Positions 22,176 through 38,254 of a DNA stretch of 64,000 bases are shown one piece after another. The translations under genes were made by a program, and so were the position numbers. The stretch comes from Lagopus muta (taxonomy: Eukaryota; Chordata; Aves; Galliformes; Phasianidae). Position 1 is the first letter of the stretch. Every line of letters begins with the position of its first letter. Below the pieces are notes generated by a model, which did not search any database, was not told the origin of the DNA, and was given only the letters and a program-made list of their open reading frames with translations. Where the stretch lies: positions 9,637,001 through 9,701,000 of the forward strand of contig NC_064437.1 of NCBI RefSeq assembly GCF_023343835.1, read 5' to 3'.

Positions 22176-22853
22176 GTCCATGCAGCACACCCCATGCTGG
22201 GGGCTGCAGGTGTCCCAGCAAAGCTGGGTGCAGCCGTGGGCAGTGTGGGTGCCTGGTGGCCCCGCTGCCTGGTGCACGTTGGGGACCTTCCATGGTGCTA
22301 AGGGGGAGCAGGGTGGATTGGCCCTCAGCTGCTGCTAGCGAGGGGTACCAGGGGAGGTGTGGAGAGCTGAGCCAGCTCACTCGCTCCGAGCCATCTTTTG
22401 GGTACGCTTCGTCCCCAACCAGTATTAGTGGAGCAGGATGCACTGGGAAGGCCAGGCGATTTTCTATCTGTCTTCCAACTACAGCCAACATGCTGTAGCT
22501 CTCGGTTTGGGGGAGGATGGGACCCTTCCCACCCCAGCCGCTCCCCTGCCAGCCAGCACCGTGCTCCCTGTGCCCTGAGACTTGCACAGGGATGCAGCAC
22601 GGTGGGGATACGGCGAGGGGCAGCAGGGCGCTGAGCCCCGGCAAGGATGTTCCAGCTCCCGTGGCCCCGACCCGAGCTCCCCCGTCAGGTGTGGCGGAGA
22701 GGCGCGGTTTCCTGCATGGTGCCCATGCCCTGCCCCATGTGTCACGACGCTACTGTTCACCTCTAATTGTTAGCAATAACGCGCGCGTCCCTGGGTAGCG
22801 CTGCCTGTGCCAGTGTCTCTCCCGGTGTAGACTTCTAAAGTATCCTAGATTTT

Positions 22854-22859
22854 AATGAG
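22854..22859 (+). terminator. SLC6A9: Possible variant poly(A) signal of SLC6A9 (AATGAG)
   Basis: No AATAAA or ATTAAA lies between the stop codon and the opposing B4GALT2 3' end except AT-rich words near here. AATGAG within TTTTAATGAGATTTATATT is followed by TGTGTCCGTGTCC, a typical GU-rich downstream element. Non-canonical, so tentative. Confidence 0.3.
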
Positions 22860-22872
22860 ATTTATATTCCTG

Positions 22873-23294
22873 TGTCCGTGTCCTGCTGTGCCCTTTCTTG
22901 GGGACCCAGGGAGGGAAGACAGTAGGAATGGGAGATCATTTCCCTTAGGTGCACCTTTTCCCCCTCCGGTGGCTGACACTGAGCAGCCAAGATGGGTAGC
23001 AGGGCCCTCTGCAGGACAGGTGATACCAGGGGCTGACCAAGGAGGGGCCAGCTGTGAGTGTTGGGAGGGGAGAAAGTGGGGACCTCGTTCCCCAGCCCCT
23101 GGCTGAAGGGTTGCAGAGCCTGTGCCCACCTTGACTTGCAGCTACAGGCTGTGCTCTTCCACCTCCTTGCCCAGCAAGCACCATACGGCCAGCCTGGTGT
23201 TCTGCCTGGTGCACATGCAGCAGACGCATGGCATACCTACCTCACCAGCTGACAGAAACTACCCCTTGCCCATGCTGATCTCCCACTAGGAATC
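22873..23294. other. Tail-to-tail gap between SLC6A9 and B4GALT2
   Basis: About 420 bp with no exon-like content. In human I recall CCDC24 lying between these two genes; nothing resembling it is visible here. Confidence 0.5.
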
Positions 23295-24403
23295 CTGTGA
23301 ACTTTTGAAATTTTTATTAAATACAAAAACCCAGGTCTCTACGACCGAATGCTGCATTCAACGTACGCTCAAAAAAAGGGTCAGACATTCAAATGTACAA
23401 AAGTTGCCAGTGCCCCTGCTGCACAGCTCTTCCAGCTGGCTGCAGGGGGGTGGCTGTGCCCCCAGCTCCAAGGAGGGGAAATGGGGAGAGATGGGGCACC
23501 TGCCCCGCATGGCCCTGTCCTCTCCTCCCTGCCCCAGAGCTGGAGAGGGGAAGTTGGAGAGCAGCAAGGGCAGAGCCAGCCAGTCCCCACTGCCTGCAAA
23601 CAGCATCTGGGTGGAGAGAGCTCTGGGGCAGCCCCTTGGCCAAGAGGGGCTCTGAGGTTTCACATCACCCTACTGCCCAAAGAGCGGAGAGCTGGTGCAC
23701 GTGTGGGTTAACAGGGACACGCACACAGCATCTGCCTTCTGAGAGGGGAAAGGGGACGTGGCTGCCAGCCCCGGGGAAACTGAGGCACAGCGAGGGGTAT
23801 TTGCTAACCAGAGGTCGCTGTTTAGCAGAGCTGAGACCCAGCCCTGAGCACCAGACTAAAGCAGAGGAAGACAGCGAGCCACATCTGTGTCTGATCCTGC
23901 CTGTTGTGTGGGCCTGGGCAACTCCCCACACCTTCAGCCAGGGTAGTAACCAGCTCCAGCACTGGTGAAGGGGGAAGCCTGCACCCCGCTTCTCGCAGCA
24001 CCGGTGGGGACTGGGTGCTAGGCTTACCTTGGGGCTCATTCTTCCCTCCCAGGGTGCAGGCAGGAGCTGGCATGGGCAAGAGGCTCCTCACCGGGGCTGG
24101 GATTGTCCCCTCCCTGTGTCTGGGAGCTGCGCGCAGGGCAGATGGGTGTTTCAGCCAACACGCATAGTATGGGGGTTCTGGAAACACACTTGTAGGGATG
24201 GGGAAAGGGGGGGGGGACAACAGATTGAAGAAATCCTCAGGACCAACAGGTGGGCTAGGGCACAGCCGTCTCCAAAAGGCAGCAGAGTAGGCAGAAAACA
24301 TCCCCGTTTAGTCCTTGCCCGGGGGCTGGGGCAACATCCACAGCGTCCAGCCAGCCCTGGCACAGAGCACCAGCTCCATGCAGCTTCGCCTGCAGGGCAA
24401 GCA
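23295..24403 (-). other. B4GALT2: B4GALT2 3' UTR
   Basis: Non-coding sequence between the TAG stop at 24404-24406 and the poly(A) signal at 23313-23318. It contains a G10 run (plus strand, about 24207-24216). No other gene is seen in it. Confidence 0.65.
23313..23318 (-). terminator. B4GALT2: Canonical poly(A) signal (AATAAA) of B4GALT2
   Basis: AATAAA on the minus strand, in an AT-rich stretch about 1.09 kb past the B4GALT2 stop codon. It sets the probable 3' end of that gene near 23295. Confidence 0.75.
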
Positions 24404-27400
24404 CTAGCCCCGGGCCAAGCGTGGGGGCGGCCTGCCAATTTCCACTGTGATGTTGGTGTACATGGGCTGGCGTGACACCTCCACCAGCCGGTACTGCAGT
24501 GAGCTGATCCCATCCCGCTTCATGGTCATTTTGGTGTTCTGGATCTTGGTGAATCTGGTGGAAACAGGAGCGGGATGAGGCGGGGGTAAAGAGGGATGCC
24601 TGCTGCAAGGGCAGCAATGCCTGTGAGCCCACAGTAGGGCCGCAGGGACGTGGGCAAAACTGATAGCCACAGGTACAACAGCAAAGGCTGGGCACCTCCA
24701 GCTCACCTCTGCGGGTTGGGCTCGTTGTGTTTGTCGCGCTCGTGCTTGATCATGCGATACCTCCCGATGCGGATGTCGGGCCTCGACACCTTCATGCCAT
24801 TCAGGGAGATCCTGGAGGATGCAAGCAGATGGGGATCAGTGTGCCACCAGGACACCAGGGTAGGATATTTTCCCAAGGGTCCTCATCAAAAATAAACCTG
24901 TCCATAGCTAAATGAGAAACACGGTTGTGCTAAGCCAGGCCACAGCTAAGACAGTGCCCACGGCCAAGGATATACCTCACTCAACAGCAGGCCATGACCA
25001 AAGCTAGTGCTTCAGGAGACCTTCAGCACTTCAGGCAGTCAGCTGGTGCTAAGCAAACACCACTATTCCTCCATAGCTCTGAAGCCACTGCTGTTTACAT
25101 TCTCCAAATGCCAGAGCCCTACCCTTCCCTTCATGCAGCACAGCTCCAGCCTCAATTGCTTTTTTTCTGCCTGTGCAGCCAGCAGGTGGGGAGAGATCTT
25201 CTCTGCCTAGAATAGTTCATTTGAAGTTGAGAGGCCAAGTGGGAGTAAGAAAGCTGGAGAGATCCTAGCTCATGAAGAGAAACCTCTCCTCATCCCAGCC
25301 ACACAACCACCTATAGCTTGATAAGTGAGCAAGCTGAGATTCCGCTGCTAGAGCGGCCAAGTGGTGACACAGCTCCCTCAGGGCCCTCCACACATTTTAA
25401 TGGCTGCCTAAATCTCCCAGAAAGCTCAGCATGCTGCACTTTGCCTCATCTGGGATCATGTCTTTGGGCTGCTTACTTCCAGAAGGGAACCACAAATGCT
25501 CTGCCACACAGCACTTGCTAAGGATTATCAGCTTATGCCACCCTGAGATGCTGTAGTGCACCGCGAGCCACAAGTTGCTCACATGCGTTGTTGCTTGGCA
25601 GTGTCACAGGCCATGCTAGAAACAATTCTGAAGTTCTCTGGCTCCTGCATTAAACAGAAGGATCTACACATGGATCTGCTGCAGCCTACTGGCTGCAGGC
25701 AGAAGTGCCTGTTCTGGTGCTGAGCAGCCACTACAGAGCCACTTTCAAGTTTTGTATATCCTGACCCCGGCCTGGAACAGCGCCTGCAGGCAGGCTTTCC
25801 TGCTCATGTGGTTTGAAATCACAGTATACTGATCACAAAGAGCAAGAGGGGGAGGCTGGGCTCCACCATGCCAGACATATTCAGCTCCAAATGCTTCCTA
25901 TATACCCCCATACCGGCTAGTTTGATTCATGGCACAACTGTGCTGTTCCCAGTCCTGGCAACCTGGAGCACACAGAGGGTAATTAAACTCCTCTTTGTTA
26001 CATGGCATGGAGCCAACATACATGTTCCCAGCAGACAGGGAGCTCCTGGCTGCTTACTGTGCCAGGGCTGTTCTGAGCAGGGAGTTCCAGCAAATCCCAG
26101 CAAGTTCTGAGCCAAGGAGCGGCACCTACCGGTTAAAGATGTCATCGTCCTCTCCTCCCCAGCCCCAGTACTCGTTGGGAAAGCCATTGATTTTTAGGAA
26201 CTGGGACTTGCTCAGCCCAGAGACACCACCGAAATACCCTGCATAGGGCAACCTGCAGAGTGAGAGCAAAGAGATCAGGAGCAGGCGAGGAACAGGACCA
26301 GTCCCACTGGGGAACCCCAATCCATAGACAAGCAACAGCCCTTCACCATGACACTCTGAGGGCTCTGCACCCTCAGCCATCTCATGTCCTCAAATTAAGC
26401 CACTGACCCCATGCACACCCCAGGCAACAACCAGGCATCCCTGGCTTTAACCCGACAAGGGCCATTCCAGCCCTGCCCTGAACATCACAGCTGCACAGGC
26501 ACCCACCTGAACCCAAACTTGTCCATGCCAACAGCAAAGTGCCGTGGCTGCTCATAGCAGCGGTACAGGTTGCGGTCATCCATGGGGATGAGATCCACGT
26601 CGCTGAAAATGAAGCAGTCGTACTCCTCGTCATCCTTGAGTGCCTCCAGGAAGCCCACGTTGAGCAGCTTGGCCCGGTTGAAGGTGTCCTCACCATACTG
26701 TGGACAAGAACACATGGCACAGAGCTCAGCGATGCACAGACTGTCCACTACAGCCCCGCTGCCCACTACAGCCCCTGCGCCACTCACCTGGTTGATGATG
26801 TAGATGCCATAAGCCACCTTCTGCCGGCGCAGGATGGGGTGCAGGTAGTGCAGCCAGTATTTGAGGTGGTGCTCGCGGTGCCGGAAGGGGATGAGGATGG
26901 CCACCTTCTGCCGGGGCAGGCAATCTGGGGGGGTGTACTTGCCACCCAGGCTCACATCGGGGTTCTCCCGCTGCACTCGCTCCATGCTCATAGGGGAGCT
27001 GAACTCGATGAGCAGGCGCCCAACTGGAAGAGCCCAGGCAGAGCGATGGCAGCAGAACAACGACACAGGACAGGTCATGGTCACCTGCTGCTCCCACTTG
27101 GGTCAGCAGAGCAAACAAGGGGGACCCACAAAGGGGACCAGCACTGCTGAGGACAAAGGATTCCCCAAACCTTTCCCAAACAGCACTTGCTATCAACTGT
27201 GCTGGTACCAATGTTAGCCTTGGGTTTCTCCACCCTGGGACCACCGGAAAGCCTCGCACAGGGGACATCCCCCACCAGCACCCAACCTCCCCCCTCCTTC
27301 ACCCTGCACATCTCACCTAAGCCGGAGGGCATCTCCTGGCAGGGCTGCAAGGGCTTCTCTGTGATAGAGCGGTTGGTGTTGGGCTTGGCGCTGGGGGATG

Positions 27401-27632
27401 GGGGCTCAGCGCCAGCTGGGCCATAGCTGGGGGCCGTGCTGTTGGGCCGAGAGGAGTTGGAGAAGGAGTGCACGCGCGAGGTGTTCCTGGCATTGAAGCG
27501 GCTGAAGAAGTCCAGGTGCTGCGCGTAGACGTCAAAGTAGAGAATCATGATGATGACAAAGTGGAGCAGGCAGAGCAGCAGCACGGCCTTGCAAATCCTT
27601 TCCAGGGTCACCCCCAAGAGCAACCTGGTCAT
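24404..27632 (-). CDS. B4GALT2: Beta-1,4-galactosyltransferase 2
   Basis: Golgi type II membrane enzyme that transfers galactose from UDP-galactose to terminal GlcNAc. Coding exons in transcript order: 27632-27317, 27023-26788, 26697-26507, 26252-26130, 24811-24707, 24554-24404. Junction phases agree and give 373 aa (human is 372 as I recall). The ATG lies four bases into its exon, after a clean CAG acceptor. Residues about 12-36 form the signal anchor; a stem with N-glycosylation sequons (NTS, NSS, NST, NRS) follows. The metal-binding DVD motif is at 217-219 and the acceptor-site motif WGGEDDD at 279-285. B4GALT1 shares these motifs, but the N-terminus MTRLLLGVTLERICKAV matches B4GALT2. Six coding exons is the family norm. 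No defects seen. Confidence 0.97.
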
Positions 27633-27635
27633 CTT

Positions 27636-30460
27636 CTGGGCACAGGGAGGCAGGCAGCTCCAGCCACGGTTCCAATCCTGCTGAGACACCCTATGGTCAG
27701 GCTGCGGCCAGCCACTGCCCCACTCTACTGGTGAAACCTGACCTCAGCTCCAGTGCCAGCAGGGCAGATCAAGCCTGATGAAGAGACTAGGACACTGCTC
27801 AGAGTCTCTGCTCTGAAAACACAGTTGTGAACGCACAAGAAGAACCAGAACTGAGCATAAGGCAGGAGAGCCCAGCCAGGTGAGTTCCTGGTCAAAGCGG
27901 ACACTCCTGCACTCGTGTCAAGTCTCCACGCAATCCCCCATCTCGACTTCATGTAAGCACAGCATCCAGTGCCTTCTCCCAGCGAGGTGGAGCACAAAGA
28001 GGTGTTCCCCAGCAGCAGGTCCTGTCTGATTCCAAGGGACAGACCCACTCTCAGCTCTCCGGAAGGGAACAGTGATTTCCCCAAAGTTGCTGCAAAGAGC
28101 CCCCACAGAGGCTGAGTCCCTGCAGAAGGTCACACTTCAAAACACAGCAGGTCTGAGGGGGGCACCTCGGATACCCTCACCAGCCCCCTCTGCCCGAGGC
28201 ATCACATCCTCCTGTTCCCACTCCCGACTGCCCCAGCGCTGGTTCCAAAATAGGGCCAGCAACAGAAGTCATGCCGGCAGAGCTGCCCCTGGGAGGGAAA
28301 GCAGCAGCTGTCAGGGCACTGAGTAGAGCCAGCAGCTGCAGGCAGACACAGGCAGGATGGAACAGGGCTGGGCAGGCAGCCCCCAAGGGGTCCTTGTCAC
28401 CTCCAGGGGAGTCCAACTCACAGCAGCATTGTGGCTCCTCTCATCTGCTCCCGCTGCTTGGGATCCCTGGGACACTGTGCCCAGGGTCTCCTTATCTCAC
28501 ATGACACCTGGAGCTAGGCCAGAGCTCTGCTGGGAAGGTGGCACTCAGGCTGAGATGAGCCCTCCCATCCTGCCTTTTCCAGTCCTGTACAGAGGCTGAA
28601 CCCGCAGCATAGCAGCATGCCTTAGAGAGGAATGACCAAGCCAACCGTGATCTCCAGTCCCTGCCTGCAATCCTCCTTGGGCAAACCGCTAAGGCAGGAA
28701 CATCACGAAGAGGGACCCTGGGCCAGGTGAATGCCACAGCATGGACCCTAAGGGACCCAGCAGCTGGGGAGCTGTGGCAAGATCCCCCAGAATGCATGCA
28801 ATTAGGACTAGAGGGTGCTGGCAGCTGGCCCAGAGCCTCAGGGCTAACCCACCAGCAGCTGCCAGACCAAGCTGGGGAACCTTTAGGGCAACAACAGGCA
28901 CAGAGCCTGTGGTGACGGTGACACAGGGTGGGAGTGCAGAGTAGAGCCAAGGTGTGAAGCAGGGGTTCCTGCCAGACCCTAGTGCACCCTGTGCAAACAA
29001 GCACAAGAAGCAGAGAGGAGCCAGGAAGGCTCCAAGCCCAATGTACTCCTTCCCATGCACAGCACAGGACCCTAACCTGACAGCCAGGCACTTTTGAGGA
29101 AATCACTCTGTGGGCTTAGGGCACAAGAAGTTTTTTGCTGAGTTTGCTGTTAGCTCCCAATCTCTCCCACAGTCACAGTGCCCCACATCGACTAGAGCCT
29201 CACTGCAGTATAGGGTTGCCTGCTGGAAAACTCTCCAAAGCATTCCCCGAGGAAGGCAGGTCTGACCGGCACCATGTAGCACAGAGCACCACCTCCACAG
29301 CCAAGCAGAGAGGAACAGGTAGAGCCAGGAACGAGCGGGACAAGTTTTAGGGCAGCCCTCCCTTTTGCCTGGGAGCTTACACCATGAGGGGAGCATGATG
29401 CTCCCCATGCTACAGGGGCTGACGGTTGATTCAGTGCAAACAAAAGCAAAGCTTTTGATTTAACCACAGCCATGGGATGCTGTGGAGGCCAAGAGCACAA
29501 ACAAAAGCACAAACAAAAAATAGGCAAAAAACACAAGCAAATTCCTGGCGTGAAGGTCCACTGGGGCTATTAAACATGACGTAACTCTCAACACAATGTC
29601 TGTACCAAAAAGGCTGTGTGTGGCTCAACTAGCAGGACCTGCCCTCACACCTCTTCACAGCACACACCCCAGTGCCTGGGGCAATGGGGCTGGCCACACC
29701 TGCTGCAGGATATGCCTGTCCTGTGGGCAAAGGGTGCTGCTGGGATGTGGGGGGCTCCAGTCCTCTCCCCTCAGCACCCCAAGGGCTCAAACTGCAGCTT
29801 CAGGCTGGGAGGAGGAGTAGGGAACCGAATGTCCTGGTGCTGCAGGGACGGCACAGAGAACACTCAGTGAACCAGCCCTCCTCAATCTTGTGGTCCGCAG
29901 GGAACGCAGAAACTTCCTGGAAGGCTAGGAACAAGCCTACAGCAGTGTATTTTCTCCTGGAATGGACTCAGAGAGACTTTTAGAGCCGAGCGCTGATGGA
30001 CATTACTGCTGCACGCAGCTTTTCAAAATGCTCTCTTAAGCGGCGAGGCCTTCATATCGCATTACTCCATACCCAAGCACGGAGCATCAGGCCGTTACCG
30101 CCCTGCCCCACTCGATGCCAGCGGCGCTTTTCAGCCCGACGCTACACTGACCACCATCAGCGCCCACCGCCGCGCCCGGCCGGGTGCCCATCACCACTCG
30201 CGCACCGGTGCGGGCGGACTCCTCGACGACACCCGGCATCCCCGCAGCCCCTCTCTCCCCACCCCCCGCGGAGCCGGGCCCAGGCCTGGCCGGCACAGCC
30301 CGTGGGCGGCACACACGTGTGCGGGGACGAGGCTCCGCAGGCCCCACGCAGCCGCTGCCTCTCATCGCGCCCCGGGACCCGCAGTCGGGGCTCACCCGCC
30401 GCGAGGCCTACGCGGCCCGGGGCTCCCCGCCGCCCCCCTGCTCGCCCAGGCCCCACTCAC
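27636..30460 (-). other. B4GALT2: First intron of B4GALT2 (within the 5' UTR)
   Basis: About 2.8 kb between the inferred leader exon donor at 30460 and the acceptor at 27636. The open frames in it have no recognisable family and I see no other gene or repeat element. Confidence 0.55.
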
Positions 30461-30870
30461 CGCGGCCGCCCCGCACCGTCCCCCGCCGCTGCTGCCGCCT
30501 CCACCACCTCCTCCTCCCGCGGCCCCGGCGCGGTCAGCGGCCCCCGCCGCCTCCCCAGGCCGCCGGCCCGCGGGCGCCCATGCCGGGGCTGCGGGGGCCC
30601 TGCCGGCCGGGCCGCCGCCGCCGCACCGCCGAGAGCCGCAGGGAGACGGGCCGCGCCCCGCACGCCGGCTCCGCCCACCGCCGCCGCACCGGGCGGGGTC
30701 GCCCCGCCCCGCTCCTCCCCTCCCTTCTCCGCCGGGCCGGGCTGGGCCTGCGCTGCCGCTCCGGGCGAGGCGGCCGCGGGAGGGGCCTCGTAGGCCGACG
30801 AGATCCAGCGGCGCCCCTCAGCGCCGGGCCGTGCAGAAGGAGCCGCGAGGGGGCTCGGGGCAACGCCGTT
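30100..30870. promoter_or_regulatory. B4GALT2: CpG-island promoter and leader exon of B4GALT2
   Basis: Very CpG-rich sequence with several GC boxes. On the minus strand a strong donor GCG|GTGAGT occurs at 30461/30460, which can end a non-coding first exon that splices to the acceptor before the B4GALT2 ATG. A second possible donor (CGG|GTGAGC) lies near 30390. The start site is probably between about 30600 and 30870. The long open frames across the island on both strands are GC artefacts. Confidence 0.7.
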
Positions 30871-33214
30871 ACTTCCGACCTCGGTTCTGCCCGGCCTCGG
30901 TGGGTTTTAGCAGCCTCCTGAGGCCCCGCGCCCCCCGCCGTGGGGCTGTTCCCCAGCGCCGCGCATCGCAGCGGTGCTGCTAAAGGCCCTCGGGATGCGC
31001 CCCCTGAGCGCTCAGCACTCCGCCGGCTGTTCCACGGGGTTGGAGCCTCTCCGTCCTCGCAGCCACCCAAGTCACTTATATTCCAGTATTTCAGTCCCTT
31101 TCCTTACCTTTGCTCTGTGTGTGGTTGCTCGCTCAAGTGAGGCCCTTCTCTCTTGAAGGAAACGACAGCGATCGGAGCAGCAGCCAACAGCTCTTGCCCT
31201 GCGTGCCCAGCAGCCCACTCCAGCCAGGGCACAGCTGTCCTGCTCCCACCTCCACCTCTCCTGTGGCTCCTTAGCAAGTGGCTTTCTTCCTGCAAGTCAC
31301 CCAATTGATGCAGCTCTTATGTGAGGCAAGGTGGAGTCCCTCTTAAGCTTCTCCTCCATGCTTGATCAGCAGGTGTCCAGCACAAGTATAAAGTGGAGCA
31401 GCTAGAATAGCAGAGCACAAGGCATGCTCACTTTGCCCCTACCATTGCCATGTCAGTTCTCGGGGACCTTGCAAGCCTGCACTGTGGTGCCCTGCCAACA
31501 CCACGTTGCACGTGTGCTTGTCTAAGAGGGCAGAAGGGCATCTCAGCTGGGAGAGTCCTGATAGCTGACTTCTATCAAACCAAGATAAGGCCAGGCATCA
31601 CTGAGAGATCAAGTGGATGAGTCACGTAGGAGCAAGGAAGGAACCTGCAGAGCTGCTCCTCTCCTCCCAGTTCAGGCTGCCTACTCTCCTGAAGCCCTTG
31701 GCCTGCTCTGATAGGACAGCTGCACAGCTCCGAGGCACTCTGCACGTCCCTTCCCTCAGCAGCAGCAATGCCAAGGCATAAAGATACAACCCTCAAGCAG
31801 AAAGAGTAAAATGCTGCACAGATCTGACATCCTTCTGGCCGGTCCAGTTTATGTCCCTGCTATTACGTGGGAGACAGAGCTCCTGCTTGCAGCCCCCAGC
31901 CCCAAAGTGTGTCTAGTATAGCTGGTGGGAACACACTCTCTGCAATGAGGAGTGAGCACAGAGCACAAAGAGGTTCTCCCTTCTCTGCAAGCACTGGGCT
32001 TCACCACAGCACAAGCACCCCTACAGTGAAGTGGGTAGGGCTTGGAGAGAATACAGTACTTAGGTTTGCCCCCACAGTCTTCCTGCCCCCGAAGTGGTAC
32101 ACAGTTAAGCCAAAGAGCAGCCTCTCTGTGCCGCATTGTAATCAGGCTAGAGTGTATCACAGCAAAGACAGCTTGCACAGCAGGCAACAGCATGTGCTGG
32201 ATGCTGAGCCAGGCCACAGCAGGACCAGCCCCACCATCTGCCCACAGCACAGAGATCCCAGGTGAGCTCAAGGTCCCACAGCACATAGGACAGAGTGGAG
32301 CAGAGCCAGTAGAGAAGCAGGCCTTGGAGAGGCTGCACAGAGGCAGCTAGTCCAAGGGCAGAAACAATCATTAAGCATGAACACTTCTTGGCTCCAGCAG
32401 CCCCACTGCTGCCCCAGCTTGTTGCATCCAGGTGGGAAGGGAGGCAAGTAGCTCCAGGCATGCACCACAGAGCAACACTAAGCACTGAGGACGGATGCTC
32501 CCCCTACCAAAGTGCACTCACAGCACAGCAGGCTGAGGGCTTTGCATCAGATGTGAGACTGCAAAAACATCAGCTCTCTGCAGAGTGGAGGCAGGAAGAT
32601 CTTGTTCTTCCCTTCCCCCAAACAGAAGAGCTGCAGGCCCAGCTGTCCACAGCTGGCTTCCCTGTGCTGAGTCTGCAGGCAGGAAGAAGGGAGCAAAGCC
32701 AGCATAGCCTGCCTCACCCCGAGACCTCCACTACAGCCCCCTGGCACCCAGACAAGGCTAGAAGACTTTTTTTTTAGCCTCTGCCCTTCTGGTGCTCCCC
32801 ACCTGCACAGTGGTATTAAAGGCACTGCAGGCAGAAACAGTGAGATGTTCCCTCTCTGTGCTAAACTGCGCTTGGATGGGAGCTCAAGGGCCCAAACCAG
32901 CTTGTGCCTGTGCCTCCACCAAGCCCTGCATGGGGCAGTGCCAGCACTGGTAGAAGCCTGGCAGAGCCAGTGTGGAACAGCCTGCTCCAGCAGCCTCCTG
33001 CTTGCAGTAGAGCTCTGTGTTCCCACAACACAGCAAGGGAGGCCTCTTGCAGGCTGAGTGGGCAGCATAGCTGGGGATGTATGGCACCACCTCACACAGG
33101 GAAAAGGCCACCTGGAGCAGAGCAGCAGCTTTCCCAGTTAAGGGACCTCCAAGCATCAATTCAGCCCCAGCCTCCCCAGCACACACAGGGCACAGGAAGA
33201 GCTGCATCCTTGGA
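30871..33214. other. Intergenic gap between B4GALT2 promoter and ATP6V0B 3' end
   Basis: About 2.3 kb separating two genes transcribed in the same (minus) direction. No exon, RNA gene or interspersed repeat recognised. Confidence 0.55.
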
Positions 33215-33225
33215 CAAGAACCATA

Positions 33226-33231
33226 TTTATT
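33226..33231 (-). terminator. ATP6V0B: Canonical poly(A) signal of ATP6V0B
   Basis: AATAAA on the minus strand, about 260 bases past the TGA of ATP6V0B. It places the 3' end near 33210 and gives a compact 3' UTR (about 33210-33489). Confidence 0.75.
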
Positions 33232-33489
33232 TCACGGACACAGAATTGCACTGGTGATCGATTCTACGCACACCGGGAACACACAGCAGCACGGCCCTGC
33301 TGGGCCAGGCTGCTGGGGCAGAATTCACACAGGATACTTGTTTCTTCCGAGGGGCCAATCAGCGGGATGGGGCTCCATAGCCAGGCTCCCGCTCCTGGGC
33401 AGCTTCCGCCCCAACCAAGGATAGAAACGTTAAATAAGTATATACAGCACCTCTTGGGGCGAGCTGGAACAGGCTGGGTGGGACAGGGC

Positions 33490-37888
<4,399 letters not shown>

Positions 37889-38246
37889 GGCGGCGGCGGC
37901 AGCGCGGAGCGAAACCGAGCGGCACCGGCCAGGACCGAGCGCGTCACCTGACCCGCGCCGCACACGGGAGCGGAACCGCAGCGCCTCGGCGGAAAGCACG
38001 TGATGCTTCCGCGCGCGCTGATTGGCTGCTCACACTGACAGCTTGAAAGGAACTACAGAGACCAGAAGGCACCGCGACGGACGCCTCTTCCCATTGACTG
38101 CCCTTTCCTCCTTTCGTCCCATCGCGAAGAGCGGTTGGCTGCTCTCCGTCGGGGGCGGGATTTCCGGAAACTGAAAGGGGCGGTGCCGGCTTCCTATTGG
38201 CCGGCTACGCGCCGCACGTTGGGAGCGGGAGTAGGCATCCCGCAAT
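37889..38246. promoter_or_regulatory. Bidirectional CpG promoter of ATP6V0B and DPH2
   Basis: Only 358 bp separate the two start codons. No TATA box is seen. Visible elements are inverted CCAAT boxes (ATTGG) at 38021-38025 and 38196-38200, a GC box at about 38151-38159, a perfect ETS-type palindrome TTTCCGGAAA at 38161-38170, a CACGTG E-box at 37997-38002 and GTCACCTGAC at 37943-37952. This is the usual make-up of shared housekeeping promoters. Confidence 0.85.
37943..38002. promoter_or_regulatory. ATP6V0B: Pair of CLEAR/E-box-like elements near ATP6V0B start
   Basis: GTCACCTGAC (37943-37952) is one base from the TFEB/TFE3 CLEAR palindrome GTCACGTGAC. CACGTGA (37997-38003) is a full E-box with the flanking A. 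Both lie within 115 bp upstream of the ATP6V0B ATG. V-ATPase genes are known CLEAR-network targets; binding here is inferred. Confidence 0.4.
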
Positions 38247-38254
38247 ATGGCGGC
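38243..38254 (+). promoter_or_regulatory. DPH2: TISU/YY1-like element over the DPH2 start codon
   Basis: CAATATGGCGGC matches the TISU consensus SAASATGGCGGC at all but one position, and its ATG is the DPH2 initiation codon. Genes with TISU typically have very short 5' UTRs and YY1-dependent initiation. Confidence 0.45.

Larger units (their letters stand above)
21564..22872 (+). other. SLC6A9: SLC6A9 3' UTR
   Basis: Non-coding sequence after the TGA at 21561-21563. It has a TG/CA-rich patch (about 22055-22175). It probably ends soon after the AT-rich stretch at 22840-22872, where a variant poly(A) signal is followed by a GT-rich stretch. The right end is inferred. Confidence 0.55.

Noticed and set aside
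29996-30793. 265-codon plus-strand open frame over the B4GALT2 CpG island
   Set aside because: Arginine/proline/alanine-rich sequence typical of GC-rich DNA without stops. No splice structure or homology is visible, and it opposes the leader exon of B4GALT2.
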